Assembly: GCA_019359375.1 (NCBI GenBank)
Contig: JAHHHL010000040.1
Span: 1 to 59,782, forward strand
Reading direction: 5' to 3'
Length of the DNA stretch: 59,782 nt
DNA from: Lyngbya sp. HA4199-MV5
Lineage (GTDB): Bacteria > Cyanobacteriota > Cyanobacteriia > Leptolyngbyales > Leptolyngbyaceae
The translations under genes were made by a program, and so were the position numbers. The notes beneath the pieces were generated by a model. It was not told the DNA's origin. It ran no database searches and saw only the letters and a program-made list of their open reading frames with translations. Of this stretch, positions 1 to 8,150 are shown in pieces. Within the stretch, counting starts at the first letter, position 1. Each line of letters opens with the position of its first letter.

Positions 1-301
1 CAAGATTGCCGCAGTGGGTTCTGGTATAGTAAACACAACTTTTCAGGGGTGAGATGGACTTTGTTCCGCTCACCCCATTCTTCTATACCTTGTCCCTCTT
101 CCTCCAAATGGCTAAAGTCGAGCTGAGACGATGAATTATTATCTCTAAGTTGATCTTGACACGCCTCATCGTTTCGCGTGCAACAGCTAAAGCATCAGCT
201 CTTAAGGGCTGATCAACAATTTCACCTAATGCTTGAAGTTCTCTCCAAACATTGTTGTGATCTCCTGCCAAATAACGAGAGAAGAATGTCTGTTCTGGCA
301 T
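1..301 (-). pseudogene. Frameshifted hypothetical gene, running off the left edge
   Basis: The first frame opens at 301 with MPEQTFFSRYLAGDHNNVWREL and stays open to a TAG at 83. The last sensible residues before the break are IIIHRL, near position 125. Moving one frame over at about 118-125 opens a second reading frame (QLDFSHLEEEGQGIEEWGER, then NKVHLTPEKLCLLYQNPL) that has no stop up to base 1. The two halves read as one acidic soluble protein, so I treat this as a single gene broken by one indel or a sequencing error. The N-terminal pattern (YLAG..., W.EL..LGE, DALAVARETMRRV) resembles a leader domain I associate with bacterial proteins of SMI1/KNR4-like or immunity type; that link is from memory and weak. 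The C-terminus lies outside the window. Confidence 0.5.
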
Positions 302-443
302 AGCACCAATTTTTCTGGGTTTCTTCTGTCTAACAATTAGTCTGCTTGCTTATTAACGAGTTAGGTTGAATGTAAAACATGAATGACAAAAGGAATTCAT
401 TTCAATGTAAAGAAGTTTGATGCAAGGCAGAGTTTCTTGGAGA

Positions 444-686
444 TTACTCTCCTCGTTGTCCGTTTCCACCGTACCGATCCTGAAGGATGGTTCTTAATTC
501 GGCAATGCTTCGTCTTAACTCAGCAATGTCTTGAGTATTAGTGGCAATTTGCTGAGCATTTTCCTTTTGAATCTGAACCGTTTCCTGCTGTCGTTGAGCA
601 ACCAGCAGCAGGATTTCGTTGATCTGGGCTATGGCAGCGCTATGGTGAGCGACGATTTGTCCCAATGAAGCGGATTGATAAGTCAT
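444..686 (-). CDS. Small coiled-coil protein, copy 1 of a tandem pair
   Basis: An 80-residue protein, almost wholly helical and rich in Q, E, A and I with heptad spacing (AHHSAAIAQINEILLLVAQR, then QQETVQIQKENAQQIA). It ends in DRYGGNGQRGE. The neighbouring gene at 693-935 has the same length, the same start (MTxQSxSL) and the same C-terminal 11 residues, so the two arose by tandem duplication. A more distant relative is at 19184-19567. Proteins of this kind are common in filamentous cyanobacteria and no function is known to me; a small coiled-coil adaptor is a guess. Six bases separate its start codon from the stop of the upstream copy, so the pair is probably one transcript. Confidence 0.75.
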   Translation of the reverse strand: MTYQSASLGQIVAHHSAAIAQINEILLLVAQRQQETVQIQKENAQQIATNTQDIAELRRSIAELRTILQDRYGGNGQRGE

Positions 687-692
687 CGCGGG

Positions 693-935
693 TTACTCTC
701 CTCGTTGTCCGTTCCCACCGTACCGATCCTGAAGAGCTGCTCTTAGCTCAGCGATCGCTTGAGCGTTGGCGGCAATTTGCTGAGCGTTTGCTTGCTGAAT
801 CTGAATAGTCTCCTGTTGAAGGCGATCGGTTTCTTGCTGTCGGCGGGCAATCAGCAACAGGATTTCGTTGATCTGGGCGATCGCAGTGCTATGGTGAGCG
901 ACGGTTTGTTCCAGTGAAGAAGATTGATCGGTCAT
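693..935 (-). CDS. Small coiled-coil protein, copy 2 of a tandem pair
   Basis: I place the start at the ATG at 935 (MTDQSSSLEQTVAHH) because it gives an 80-residue protein that lines up end to end with the downstream copy at 444-686. An upstream in-frame start at 986 would add 17 unrelated residues. The two proteins share AHHS.AIAQINEILLL and the identical tail DRYGGNGQRGE. The middle differs by a short rearrangement of QQET.QIQ repeats, as expected for slippage in a Q/E-rich coiled coil. Function unknown. It lies just downstream of radA on the same strand. Confidence 0.75.
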   Translation of the reverse strand: MTDQSSSLEQTVAHHSTAIAQINEILLLIARRQQETDRLQQETIQIQQANAQQIAANAQAIAELRAALQDRYGGNGQRGE

Positions 936-997
936 ATTGATGTCTGTTTTAAGTGAACCAATTTTATACGGTCTTGCTGTTGCCAAGTCTTGTCGGA

Positions 998-2635
998 TTA
1001 CTCAGCTTCATCAGCGGTTTCGTCAGTAGACTTTTTGCCTGCAAGGGCGATCGCAATGGCATCCACCACTCTGGCAACCGGAAAAATCTCAATGCCCAAG
1101 TCGGGTACGACGGTGCCTTTGGGGACGATCGCCTGCTTAAAGCCCAGCTTTGCCGCTTCTTTTAGCCGTAATTCCATTTGCGAAACGGGGCGCACCTGTC
1201 CGCCCAAGCCCACTTCGCCAATCAGAACCATGCGCGGATCAACGACCCGATCGCGGAAGCTGGCGACAACGGCGATCGCCACACCCAGATCAGCAGCAGG
1301 TTCCCCCACGCTTAAGCCACCGGACGACGCAACGTAGGCATCCAGTTTGGACAGGGGAATGCCTACCCGTTTTTCTAGCACGGCGAGAATTTGCAGCAGC
1401 CGATTGTATTCAATGCCAGTGGTCGATCGTCGGGGTGAGCTGTAACTGGTGGGGCTGACTAATGCTTGGAGTTCAACGACGATCGGGCGAGTACCTTCAC
1501 ACGCCACGATCGTCGCGCTACCCGACGAAAACTCATCCCGACTGCCCAAAAACAGTTCTGAGGGATTAAGCACTTCCTGCAACCCCTGATCCACCATCTC
1601 AAACACGCCGATCTCGTGGGTGGCACCAAAGCGGTTTTTCACCGATCGCAGCAATCGATGGCTGGCAAAGCGATCGCCTTCAAAATACAGCACTGTATCG
1701 ACTAAATGTTCGAGTACCTTGGGTCCTGCGATCGCCCCTTCCTTCGTCACATGCCCCACAATAAACAGCGTAATATTCTGCCGCTTCGCCATCTGCATCA
1801 ACACCGACGTACACTCCCGCACCTGCGCCACTGAACCCGGAGCTGACGATAACGCACTAAAATACAACGCCTGAATACTGTCAATCACCGCCACATGCGG
1901 CTGCAACGATTCCAGTTCAGCGAGAATCGTGTCGAGGTCGGTTTCGGGCAGAAGGTAGAGTTGGGGTGAGGAGTGAGGAGTGAGGAGTGAGGGGTGAGAG
2001 GGAGGGAGTTTTGAGTTTTGAGTAGTCAGCAAGCTTTCCCCCTTCGCCCTTTCCCCCTTTCCCCTTTTCCTCGCCTCCCCTGCTTCCCCTTCTGCCTCCT
2101 GCCTTCTGCCCTCTGCCTCCTGCCTCCTGCCTCCCAACTCCTCTCCCCTCTCCCCTCTCCCCTCTCCCCTTTCCTCCCCCACCCCTAACCGTTGCGCTCG
2201 CAGCTTTACCTGCTGGGCAGATTCTTCGGCACACACATAGAGAGTGCGATAGGTTTGAGACAGACGATTGGCGGTTTGTAACAGCAGAGTGGATTTACCG
2301 ATGCCCGGATCGCCGCCAATGAGCACAAGGGAACCAGGGACGATGCCGCCACCTAAGACGCGATCGAGTTCCACATACCCTGAGGACAGACGCGTTTGGG
2401 GATGATCGGAGATTTGTGCAAGGGTGAGGGCAGCTTTGGGTTGGGCGGGCGTTTGGCGGGTATTGCTAGTGCGACTGCCAAGACGAGCGGCACCGGGACG
2501 AGCGGCTGTGGTCGCTGCGGGTGCTACCTGTTCTTCCAGCGCATTCCAGCTATTGCAAGCGGGGCATTTTCCAAAGTATTGTGAAGACTCTGCGCCACAT
2601 TGGTTACAAACGTAGTGCGATCGAAGTTTGGGCAT
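998..2635 (-). CDS. radA: DNA repair protein RadA, with a repeat-derived insertion
   Basis: RadA is a RecA-like ATPase that extends recombination intermediates (branch migration) during repair in the cytoplasm. The N-terminal zinc finger is present (C10-x2-C13 and C24-x2-C27), followed by a Walker A GGDPGIGKST at 107-116, the RadA signature KNRFG at 333-337, and a C-terminal Lon-protease-like domain (about 370-530, YVASSGGLSVGEPAADLGVA). At 545 residues it is about 75-90 longer than usual. The excess is one block, residues 153-225, between RAQRLGV and LYLLPETDLD. That block is translated repeat DNA (RRQEAEG heptapeptides, GERGE) and sits where E. coli RadA has a short surface loop. All catalytic motifs are intact, so the protein is probably functional. 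Confidence 0.95.
   Translation of the reverse strand: MPKLRSHYVCNQCGAESSQYFGKCPACNSWNALEEQVAPAATTAARPGAARLGSRTSNTRQTPAQPKAALTLAQISDHPQTRLSSGYVELDRVLGGGIVPGSLVLIGGDPGIGKSTLLLQTANRLSQTYRTLYVCAEESAQQVKLRAQRLGVGEERGEGRGERGEELGGRRQEAEGRRQEAEGEAGEARKRGKGERAKGESLLTTQNSKLPPSHPSLLTPHSSPQLYLLPETDLDTILAELESLQPHVAVIDSIQALYFSALSSAPGSVAQVRECTSVLMQMAKRQNITLFIVGHVTKEGAIAGPKVLEHLVDTVLYFEGDRFASHRLLRSVKNRFGATHEIGVFEMVDQGLQEVLNPSELFLGSRDEFSSGSATIVACEGTRPIVVELQALVSPTSYSSPRRSTTGIEYNRLLQILAVLEKRVGIPLSKLDAYVASSGGLSVGEPAADLGVAIAVVASFRDRVVDPRMVLIGEVGLGGQVRPVSQMELRLKEAAKLGFKQAIVPKGTVVPDLGIEIFPVARVVDAIAIALAGKKSTDETADEAE
1961..2179 (-). repeat. Heptamer repeat tract inserted in frame in radA
   Basis: About 219 bases inside radA made of several different 7-bp units: GAGTGAG/GAGGAGT runs at about 1966-1998, CTGCCTC/CTGCCTT units at 2090-2131, and CTCCCCT units at 2139-2171. 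Three 7-bp units make 21 bp, so a run reads through as a seven-residue repeat (RRQEAEG) without a stop. The net length is a multiple of three and the flanking RadA sequence resumes exactly in frame. Heptameric short tandemly repeated sequences (STRR) are known from cyanobacteria; finding them within a conserved repair gene is less usual. Confidence 0.85.
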
Positions 2636-2835
2636 TGCTTCTTAATGAAATGTTAAAAGTGCTTTCAGGAACGATCGCGCCGACAAGCTAAAGCTTAAGA
2701 AAGTCTGAAGTGCTTTAAGGGAAAGAATTTTAGCGGTTCAAACCGGGATGGATCGGCTACTATCTTTGGGTACTATCTTTAATGATAAAGTACAGAAATT
2801 AATGATTCTAGAAATAGCTTAAGGAGTCTATCAAC

Positions 2836-3567
2836 TTGGAAAATCATAAAGAAAAAATTTTAGTAGTTGATGATGAAGCAAGCATTCGTCGCATTCTAGA
2901 AACACGCCTCTCCATGATTGGTTATGACGTGGTAACGGCTGCTGACGGGGAAGAAGCGCTTGACACCTTTCGAAATGCCGACCCTGACCTCGTGGTGTTG
3001 GATGTCATGATGCCCAAACTTGATGGCTATGGCGTGTGCCAGGAGTTACGAAAAGAGTCAGACGTGCCCATCATTATGTTAACGGCGTTGGGTGACGTAG
3101 CCGATCGCATCACGGGCTTAGAACTGGGCGCGGATGATTACGTGGTCAAACCGTTCTCACCGAAAGAGCTAGAGGCACGGATTCGTTCTGTCTTGCGGCG
3201 GGTCGAAAAAACAGGCACCACAGGCATTCCCAGTTCGGGTGTCATTCACATCAACAGCATCCGCATTGATACCAACAAACGTCAGGTTTACAAAGGCGAC
3301 GAGCGCATTCGCCTGACGGGGATGGAGTTTAGCCTGCTGGAACTGCTGGTCAGCCGCTCTGGAGAAGCCTTCTCGCGCTCAGAAATTCTGCAAGAGGTCT
3401 GGGGCTACACACCCGAACGTCACGTCGATACCCGCGTGGTGGATGTTCACATTTCTCGCCTCCGCGCTAAGCTCGAAGATGACCCCAGCAACCCAGAGCT
3501 AATCTTGACGGCGCGTGGCACAGGCTACCTCTTTCAGCGCATTCTTGAACCCGGTGAGATCGAATAA
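2836..3567 (+). CDS. rpaB: Response regulator RpaB (Ycf27), OmpR family
   Basis: A 243-residue two-component regulator. The receiver domain (about 7-120) has the acidic pair D12/D13, phospho-acceptor D56 in VVLDVMMP, T83 and K105; an OmpR-type winged helix follows (about 135-235, ending HISRLRAKLEDDP then GTGYLF). Closely matches cyanobacterial RpaB, which binds HLR1 sites and controls high-light and photosystem genes under the kinase NblS/Hik33. The start is a TTG at 2836; AAGGAG at 2821-2826 with a 9-base gap supports it, and the protein has the expected N-terminus. It stands alone, divergent from radA. A psaE gene, a known type of RpaB target, is at 31.3-31.7 kb, but I did not find a convincing HLR1 pair upstream of it. 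Confidence 0.93.
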   Translation: MENHKEKILVVDDEASIRRILETRLSMIGYDVVTAADGEEALDTFRNADPDLVVLDVMMPKLDGYGVCQELRKESDVPIIMLTALGDVADRITGLELGADDYVVKPFSPKELEARIRSVLRRVEKTGTTGIPSSGVIHINSIRIDTNKRQVYKGDERIRLTGMEFSLLELLVSRSGEAFSRSEILQEVWGYTPERHVDTRVVDVHISRLRAKLEDDPSNPELILTARGTGYLFQRILEPGEIE

Positions 3568-3839
3568 ATCTAGGGATGAGAATTAAATAACAGCAGCTTT
3601 TGCTAGTTTGGGTTCAAGCTGAAACATGGCTATATCTAATGCCACACTTTCAATAACGACTCCGTGGTGGCTTATGGTTTCAAGCCTTGTTCCCGCACTT
3701 GGCGGAGCTTCGATTGCGGCGAATGGAGGAAAGCAGATTGCAGGCATCTATGAGCGCAGGTTAAGAAATGCTAGACGTGGGCTTTGATCGCTAGGCAAGT
3801 GCCTACTGTCACTGGCATTGCAAACGGTATAATCTGCCG

Positions 3840-4605
3840 ATGTACGATGATACCTGTCGATTTCTTGCCGAACACTTCTCCGCCGACTTTGCTAGTTGGT
3901 TGCTTGAAGAACCTGTCACCCTGACAGAACTCAAACCCTCCGAACTCTCCCTCGATCCGATTCGCGCCGACGCGATGATTTTGCTTCAGTCGGAAGAATC
4001 CATTCTTCATATCGAGTTTCAGACATTGCCAAAGGAGAACATTCCGTTTCGGATGCTGGATTATCGCGTTCGAGGGCATCGACGCTACAAAGAGAAAACT
4101 ATGCGCCAGGTAGTCATTTATCTGAAGCAGACTACCTCTGAACTCGCTTACCAAACAAGCTATGTGCTGAAGCGTACTCGTCACGAATTTGATGTCATTC
4201 GCCTGTGGGAACAGCCCGCGTCCCTCTTCCTGCAATATCCTGGGCTACTGCCTTTTGCAGCACTGGGAACAGAGTGCAAGTTCAGTGGAAATGTTGCGTC
4301 AAGTCACTCAAATTGTGGATCAGATTGAAGATCCGACAACACAAACAAATCTGATGGCAGCCTCAGCGATTCTGGCTGGATTACGATTGGAGAAAGAGAT
4401 GATTTATCGTTTGGTACAGAGGGATATCATGCAAGAATCTGTGATTTATCGTTCGATCCAGGAGGAAACTACGCAAAAGATCGCGCTCAACCTTCTGCGA
4501 GATGGTTTATCGGTTGAAACGGTTGCCCGTGGAACAGGGCTATCCATCGAAGAAGTTCAGCAGCTGCAACAACAGATGAATCAGCCTGCACAAAGCGAAT
4601 CTTGA
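3840..4605 (+). pseudogene. Rpn-family nuclease/putative transposase, frameshifted
   Basis: Frame one (3840-4328) gives MYDDTCRFLAEHFSADFASW, LSLDPIRADAMILLQSEE, LHIEFQTLP, YRVRGHRRY and LFLQYPGLLPFAAL. This is the PD-(D/E)XK-like core of the Rpn/DUF4351-type proteins common in cyanobacteria (acidic D in RADA, E in HIEFQ). The normal continuation (VEMLRQVTQIVDQIEDPTTQ, then AASAILAGL) is in the next frame and runs to 4605. The switch lies at about 4262-4280; removing one base near 4274 restores a single frame. The C-terminal part includes a short helix-turn-helix-like stretch (GLSVETVARGTGLSIEEVQQ). Either a decayed mobile-type gene or one sequencing indel. Confidence 0.75.
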
Positions 4606-4717
4606 TTGTGTACGAAAAGTTGCAGGTGAGGATGCGGCATAGCAACTCGTTCAGAGTTTTTTTGAATAGTAGCCCATGGTTGCTGTCAAGGGATACTATC
4701 CTGGAAGATAGACGCTT

Positions 4718-5896
4718 ATGCCCGATGCCATGCAGATTTACCTGGATTACAGCGCAACCACTCCAACTCGCCCAGAGGCGATCGCGGCAATGCAGGCTGC
4801 CCTGAGCGAGCAATGGGGCAATCCTTCCAGCCTTCATGCGTGGGGACAGCGGGCAGCGATCGTCGTGGAACGTGCCAGGGTACAGGTGGGGCGGCTGATC
4901 AACGCGCCGCCAGAAGCGATTATCTTCACCGCAGGCGGCACCGAAGCCGATAATCTAGCAATCATGGGGGTTGCGCGCCAGTATGCGACTCCGCAGCATG
5001 TGATTATTTCCAGCGTGGAGCATTCGGCGATCGCCGAGCCTGTGCGGTGGCTAGAAGATTGGGGCTGGCAGGTAACGCGCTTGCCTGTTGATGCTCAGGG
5101 ACGGGTGAATCCCCTGGATTTGCGGGCAGCACTGCAAACCAATACGGTTTTAGTCTCTATCATCTACGGACAGAGTGAAATCGGCACGGTGCAGCCCATT
5201 CAAGGGTTGGGAACGATCGCCCGTGCTCATGGTGCCCTCTTCCATACCGATGCTGTGCAGGTCGTTGGACGTTTGCCTGTGGATGTGCAGCAGCTTCCGG
5301 TCGATTTATTGTCGTTGTCCAGCCATAAGCTTTACGGTCCGCAAGGTGCAGGCGCGCTGTATGTTAGACCGGGCGTAACGCTGCTGCCCTTAATTGGAGG
5401 GGGCGGGCAAGAGGCGAGGCTGCGTTCGGGCACTCAGGCGGTACCCGCGATCGCGGGGTTTGGCGTGGCGGCTGAACTTGCGGCTCAAGAAATGGCGATC
5501 GAAACGCCACGGCTGATCCAACTGCGGGATGCCTTATTTGATCAGTTAGCCGATCTACCTGAACTGGTGCCGACGGGCGATCGCTGGCATCGCTTGCCCC
5601 ACCACGCAAGCTTTTATCTGCAAACGGCAGATGGTGACGTGCTCAATGGCAAAACGCTGGTGCGCCAAATGAATTTAGCAGGAATCGGCATCAGTGCTGG
5701 ATCGGCGTGTCACAGCGGCAAACTGTCTCCCAGCCCAATCTTGCAAGCAATGGGATATGGCGATCGCGCCGCCAAAGCAGGCATCCGCCTCACGGTAGGA
5801 TGCCAGACAACCCCAGAAGATATCGACTGGACAGTCATGGTGCTTAAACAAGTCCTGGCGCGTCTTACGCCAAAACTACTACTGTCACGACTTTAA
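4718..5896 (+). CDS. Cysteine desulfurase, class V aminotransferase (NifS/IscS type)
   Basis: PLP-dependent enzyme that takes sulfur from cysteine for Fe-S cluster and other sulfur-cofactor assembly. Seen in the protein: IYLDYSATTPTRP at the start, GGTEADN at 73-79, H102, D178 and Q181 for PLP binding, the Schiff-base lysine K204 in SSHKLYGPQG, and the sulfur-accepting cysteine C331 in SAGSACHSGK on a short loop. Length (392) fits. The start could be 4718 or the second ATG at 4730 (MQIYLDYS), which is nearer the family consensus. One departure: the family's NNE.G motif reads GQSEIGTVQ here (Q152-S153-E154). It stands alone, so whether it serves IscU, SufE or tRNA thiolation is unclear. Confidence 0.9.
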   Translation: MPDAMQIYLDYSATTPTRPEAIAAMQAALSEQWGNPSSLHAWGQRAAIVVERARVQVGRLINAPPEAIIFTAGGTEADNLAIMGVARQYATPQHVIISSVEHSAIAEPVRWLEDWGWQVTRLPVDAQGRVNPLDLRAALQTNTVLVSIIYGQSEIGTVQPIQGLGTIARAHGALFHTDAVQVVGRLPVDVQQLPVDLLSLSSHKLYGPQGAGALYVRPGVTLLPLIGGGGQEARLRSGTQAVPAIAGFGVAAELAAQEMAIETPRLIQLRDALFDQLADLPELVPTGDRWHRLPHHASFYLQTADGDVLNGKTLVRQMNLAGIGISAGSACHSGKLSPSPILQAMGYGDRAAKAGIRLTVGCQTTPEDIDWTVMVLKQVLARLTPKLLLSRL

Positions 5897-5934
5897 ACAA
5901 GCGGCAAAAGGGACGATCGCCCAATGCTGGTTGC

Positions 5935-6065
5935 CTAGGGTGTGTCATCAATTAGCTCCGAACCCTTGCAGTATCAGCAGTGTCACGCCCGTTCCAACAC
6001 ATCAGGCTAGGGGCTGGAACCCTTGCTGCAACTTATGTGTAGTAGTAATTGATGACAGCCCCTAG
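5935..6065 (+). mobile_element. MITE-like element A, copy 1 (131 bp)
   Basis: Bounded by near-perfect 20-base terminal inverted repeats: CTAGGGTGTGTCATCAATTA on the left, and on the right a sequence whose complement is CTAGGGGCTGTCATCAATTA. Two further copies of exactly 131 bp are at 13452-13582 (same orientation) and 34367-34497 (inverted). The inside is also conserved, including a second CTAGGGGCTG near the middle and CCCTTGCTGCAA. No coding capacity. It fills most of the 333-base gap between the cysteine desulfurase and the kinase at 6230; nothing else is recognisable in that gap. Confidence 0.85.
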
Positions 6066-6229
6066 CTCATCCGCTGAAGTGATGCTTCATTGAAACCATG
6101 CTGTTTCAAGATCACGTCAAGACAGCGGTAGAGCCTACTGCCACAAAGGTTGGGTGAATCTCAAAATGACAGCAAGAAACATATGCAGCTTGCGGCTTAG
6201 CTGGGTGAGACACACTTTTCGGAAGCGGT

Positions 6230-7933
6230 TCATCTTTCCAGTGGCAACGTTACAGTAAAACACGTTTTTTTCTTTGCACTCGTAACTTGAATCGTCCCGC
6301 TGAGGTATTCTACGAGGCGCTGCACTAAGGTTAAGCCTAATCCGGTGCCGCCGCTTTGCCAGACATCGCAGTTGCGGATACGGTAAAAGCGGTCAAAAAT
6401 CAAAGCGCATTCTTCAGCCGGAATGTCTACGCCTGTGTTGATAACATTTAGCTTCAGTGTGTCAGTTTCAATACAAGCAGAGATGGTAATGGTTGCTCCC
6501 GCTGGGGTATATTTGCAGGCATTAGTCACTAATTCAGACAAGATGCGACTTAGATAGAAGGGGTCTGAATGAATGAGGGGTAACGTTGGATCTAACTCAA
6601 GGAAAAACGCCTGTTGCTGGTTTTGCATCCGTAACTCAAAGGATTCTGTGATGCAGGGAATCCAATGTTTCAAATCAAGCGGAGTCAGTTCTAATGGTTG
6701 CGTTCCAACTTCCAAATGGTGTAAGTCAAGCAGGTCTTGAATGAGGTGCAGTTCTCGTTCACACTCATCCTGCAAAATGTTGAGGTAGCGCGTAATCTTG
6801 GTTTTGTCTTCTGGTTGAGCGAGTGCGTCTTCCAGGTTGGGTGGATGATGGGTTGCGATCGTGAGTAATCGGGTCGCCAGTTTGATGTTGGCGATCGGAG
6901 TCCGCAACTCGTGGAAAATGGCATCTAGCAGATCATCTCTAATTTGCTTAAATCGGTGGAGATCCTCAATTTGCACCTGCGCTGCTTGATAAAGATTGGC
7001 TTGACGAATGGCGATCGCCAACTGTACGGTCAGGCGTTGCAGCATCTCAGTTTCCCATGCTTCCCAAGGGCGAGGCGTGGTGCAGTTATGAGCCATCAAC
7101 AACCCCCATAGCTCATCGGCTTGCTGAATGGAGAGTACCGCGCTGGCTTTAACATGGAGGAGTGTCAATAAATCAACACAGTCTTTTGAGCCATGAGCGC
7201 TACCAATATTTTCAATGACGCTAACGGCATTTTGTTGCATGCGTTCACGCCAATCTTCTTCCACCCAAGGATGTTGTAGCGTTTGGTTTAGTAAGGAAAA
7301 GTCTGGCGATCGCACAGCTTCTGCAATCACTCTTAGATCACCATTTGAAGCAAATTGACCAATGAGAACACGATCGACGTTCAGTAAAACTCGAATCTCT
7401 TGAACTGTTTTTTCTAAAATTTCATCAAGCTGTACGGTTTCACGAATGTAGTTTGTGACATCAGTGAGCAACTGTTCTCGCTGAAGCTGTAGCCGCAGCA
7501 ATTCTTCAGCATAGCGGCGCTCTTGAATCTCTTGTTGTAACTCATGTTGCTGACGTTGAATGGTGAGCTGATGCTGCACTCGCACGAATACTTCTTCAGC
7601 TTGAAATGGCTTTGTAATATAGTCGGCACCACCAGCGGTAAATGCTTTTACTTTATCAGCGGCATCATCTAAGGCACTCAAAAAGATGACTGGAATATGA
7701 CTGGTTTCGGCTGCTTGCTTCAAGACGGAACACACTTCATAGCCATTCATTTGTGGCATTCTAATATCTAGCAGAATGAGGCTAGGAGGATCAATGCGAG
7801 ACGTTTCCAGGGCAACCTGACCGCTGAGTGCTTTGCGGACTTTGTATCCCCGCTGAGTCAGCATGGCAGAGAGCGTGCGCAGATTATCTAGCTGGTCATC
7901 AACAATAAGAACATTCGCTTTTGTAGTAGCCAT
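6230..7933 (-). CDS. Hybrid response regulator / GAF histidine kinase
   Basis: A soluble 567-residue signalling protein. Order: receiver domain (about 8-122; D12/D13 and phospho-acceptor D56 in LLDIRMPQMNG, K108 in TKPF), a helical linker (124-160), a GAF domain (about 165-310, with the cyanobacterial pattern LNVDRVLIGQF), and a histidine kinase core with H341 in FHELRTPIANIKL and an ATPase domain near the end (ELVTNACKYTPAGA, then GGTGLGLTLVQRLVEYLSG). A receiver at the N-terminus suggests it is itself phosphorylated by another kinase. The next gene upstream on the same strand, 217 bases away, is a very large hybrid kinase, its likely partner. The GAF domain lacks an obvious bilin cysteine, so its ligand is unknown. 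Confidence 0.9.
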   Translation of the reverse strand: MATTKANVLIVDDQLDNLRTLSAMLTQRGYKVRKALSGQVALETSRIDPPSLILLDIRMPQMNGYEVCSVLKQAAETSHIPVIFLSALDDAADKVKAFTAGGADYITKPFQAEEVFVRVQHQLTIQRQQHELQQEIQERRYAEELLRLQLQREQLLTDVTNYIRETVQLDEILEKTVQEIRVLLNVDRVLIGQFASNGDLRVIAEAVRSPDFSLLNQTLQHPWVEEDWRERMQQNAVSVIENIGSAHGSKDCVDLLTLLHVKASAVLSIQQADELWGLLMAHNCTTPRPWEAWETEMLQRLTVQLAIAIRQANLYQAAQVQIEDLHRFKQIRDDLLDAIFHELRTPIANIKLATRLLTIATHHPPNLEDALAQPEDKTKITRYLNILQDECERELHLIQDLLDLHHLEVGTQPLELTPLDLKHWIPCITESFELRMQNQQQAFFLELDPTLPLIHSDPFYLSRILSELVTNACKYTPAGATITISACIETDTLKLNVINTGVDIPAEECALIFDRFYRIRNCDVWQSGGTGLGLTLVQRLVEYLSGTIQVTSAKKKTCFTVTLPLER

Positions 7934-8150
7934 AGCAGTTGCTTTTGTAGGGAATATAGCCGTTGTCGTGATTAGTATGATTGCTTATCTGTGCTTTAAG
8001 TTCATTCACTGATGCTGTGAGAACTTGGTTAGAGTTTTGCGGTTTAATAACCTAGAAAACAACCAGATTTGACTGCGCTCAACCTTCAGTTATAGCGGGT
8101 TGAGCCTAGCCGAGCCCCAAACCACTGGTCGCTTATCTCTTGCAATTCTC

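Noticed and set aside
3626-3787. A 53-residue plus-strand frame between rpaB and the Rpn gene (starts MAISNATLSITTPWW).
   Set aside because: No ribosome site, and the opposite strand is equally open over the same stretch; no family resemblance.
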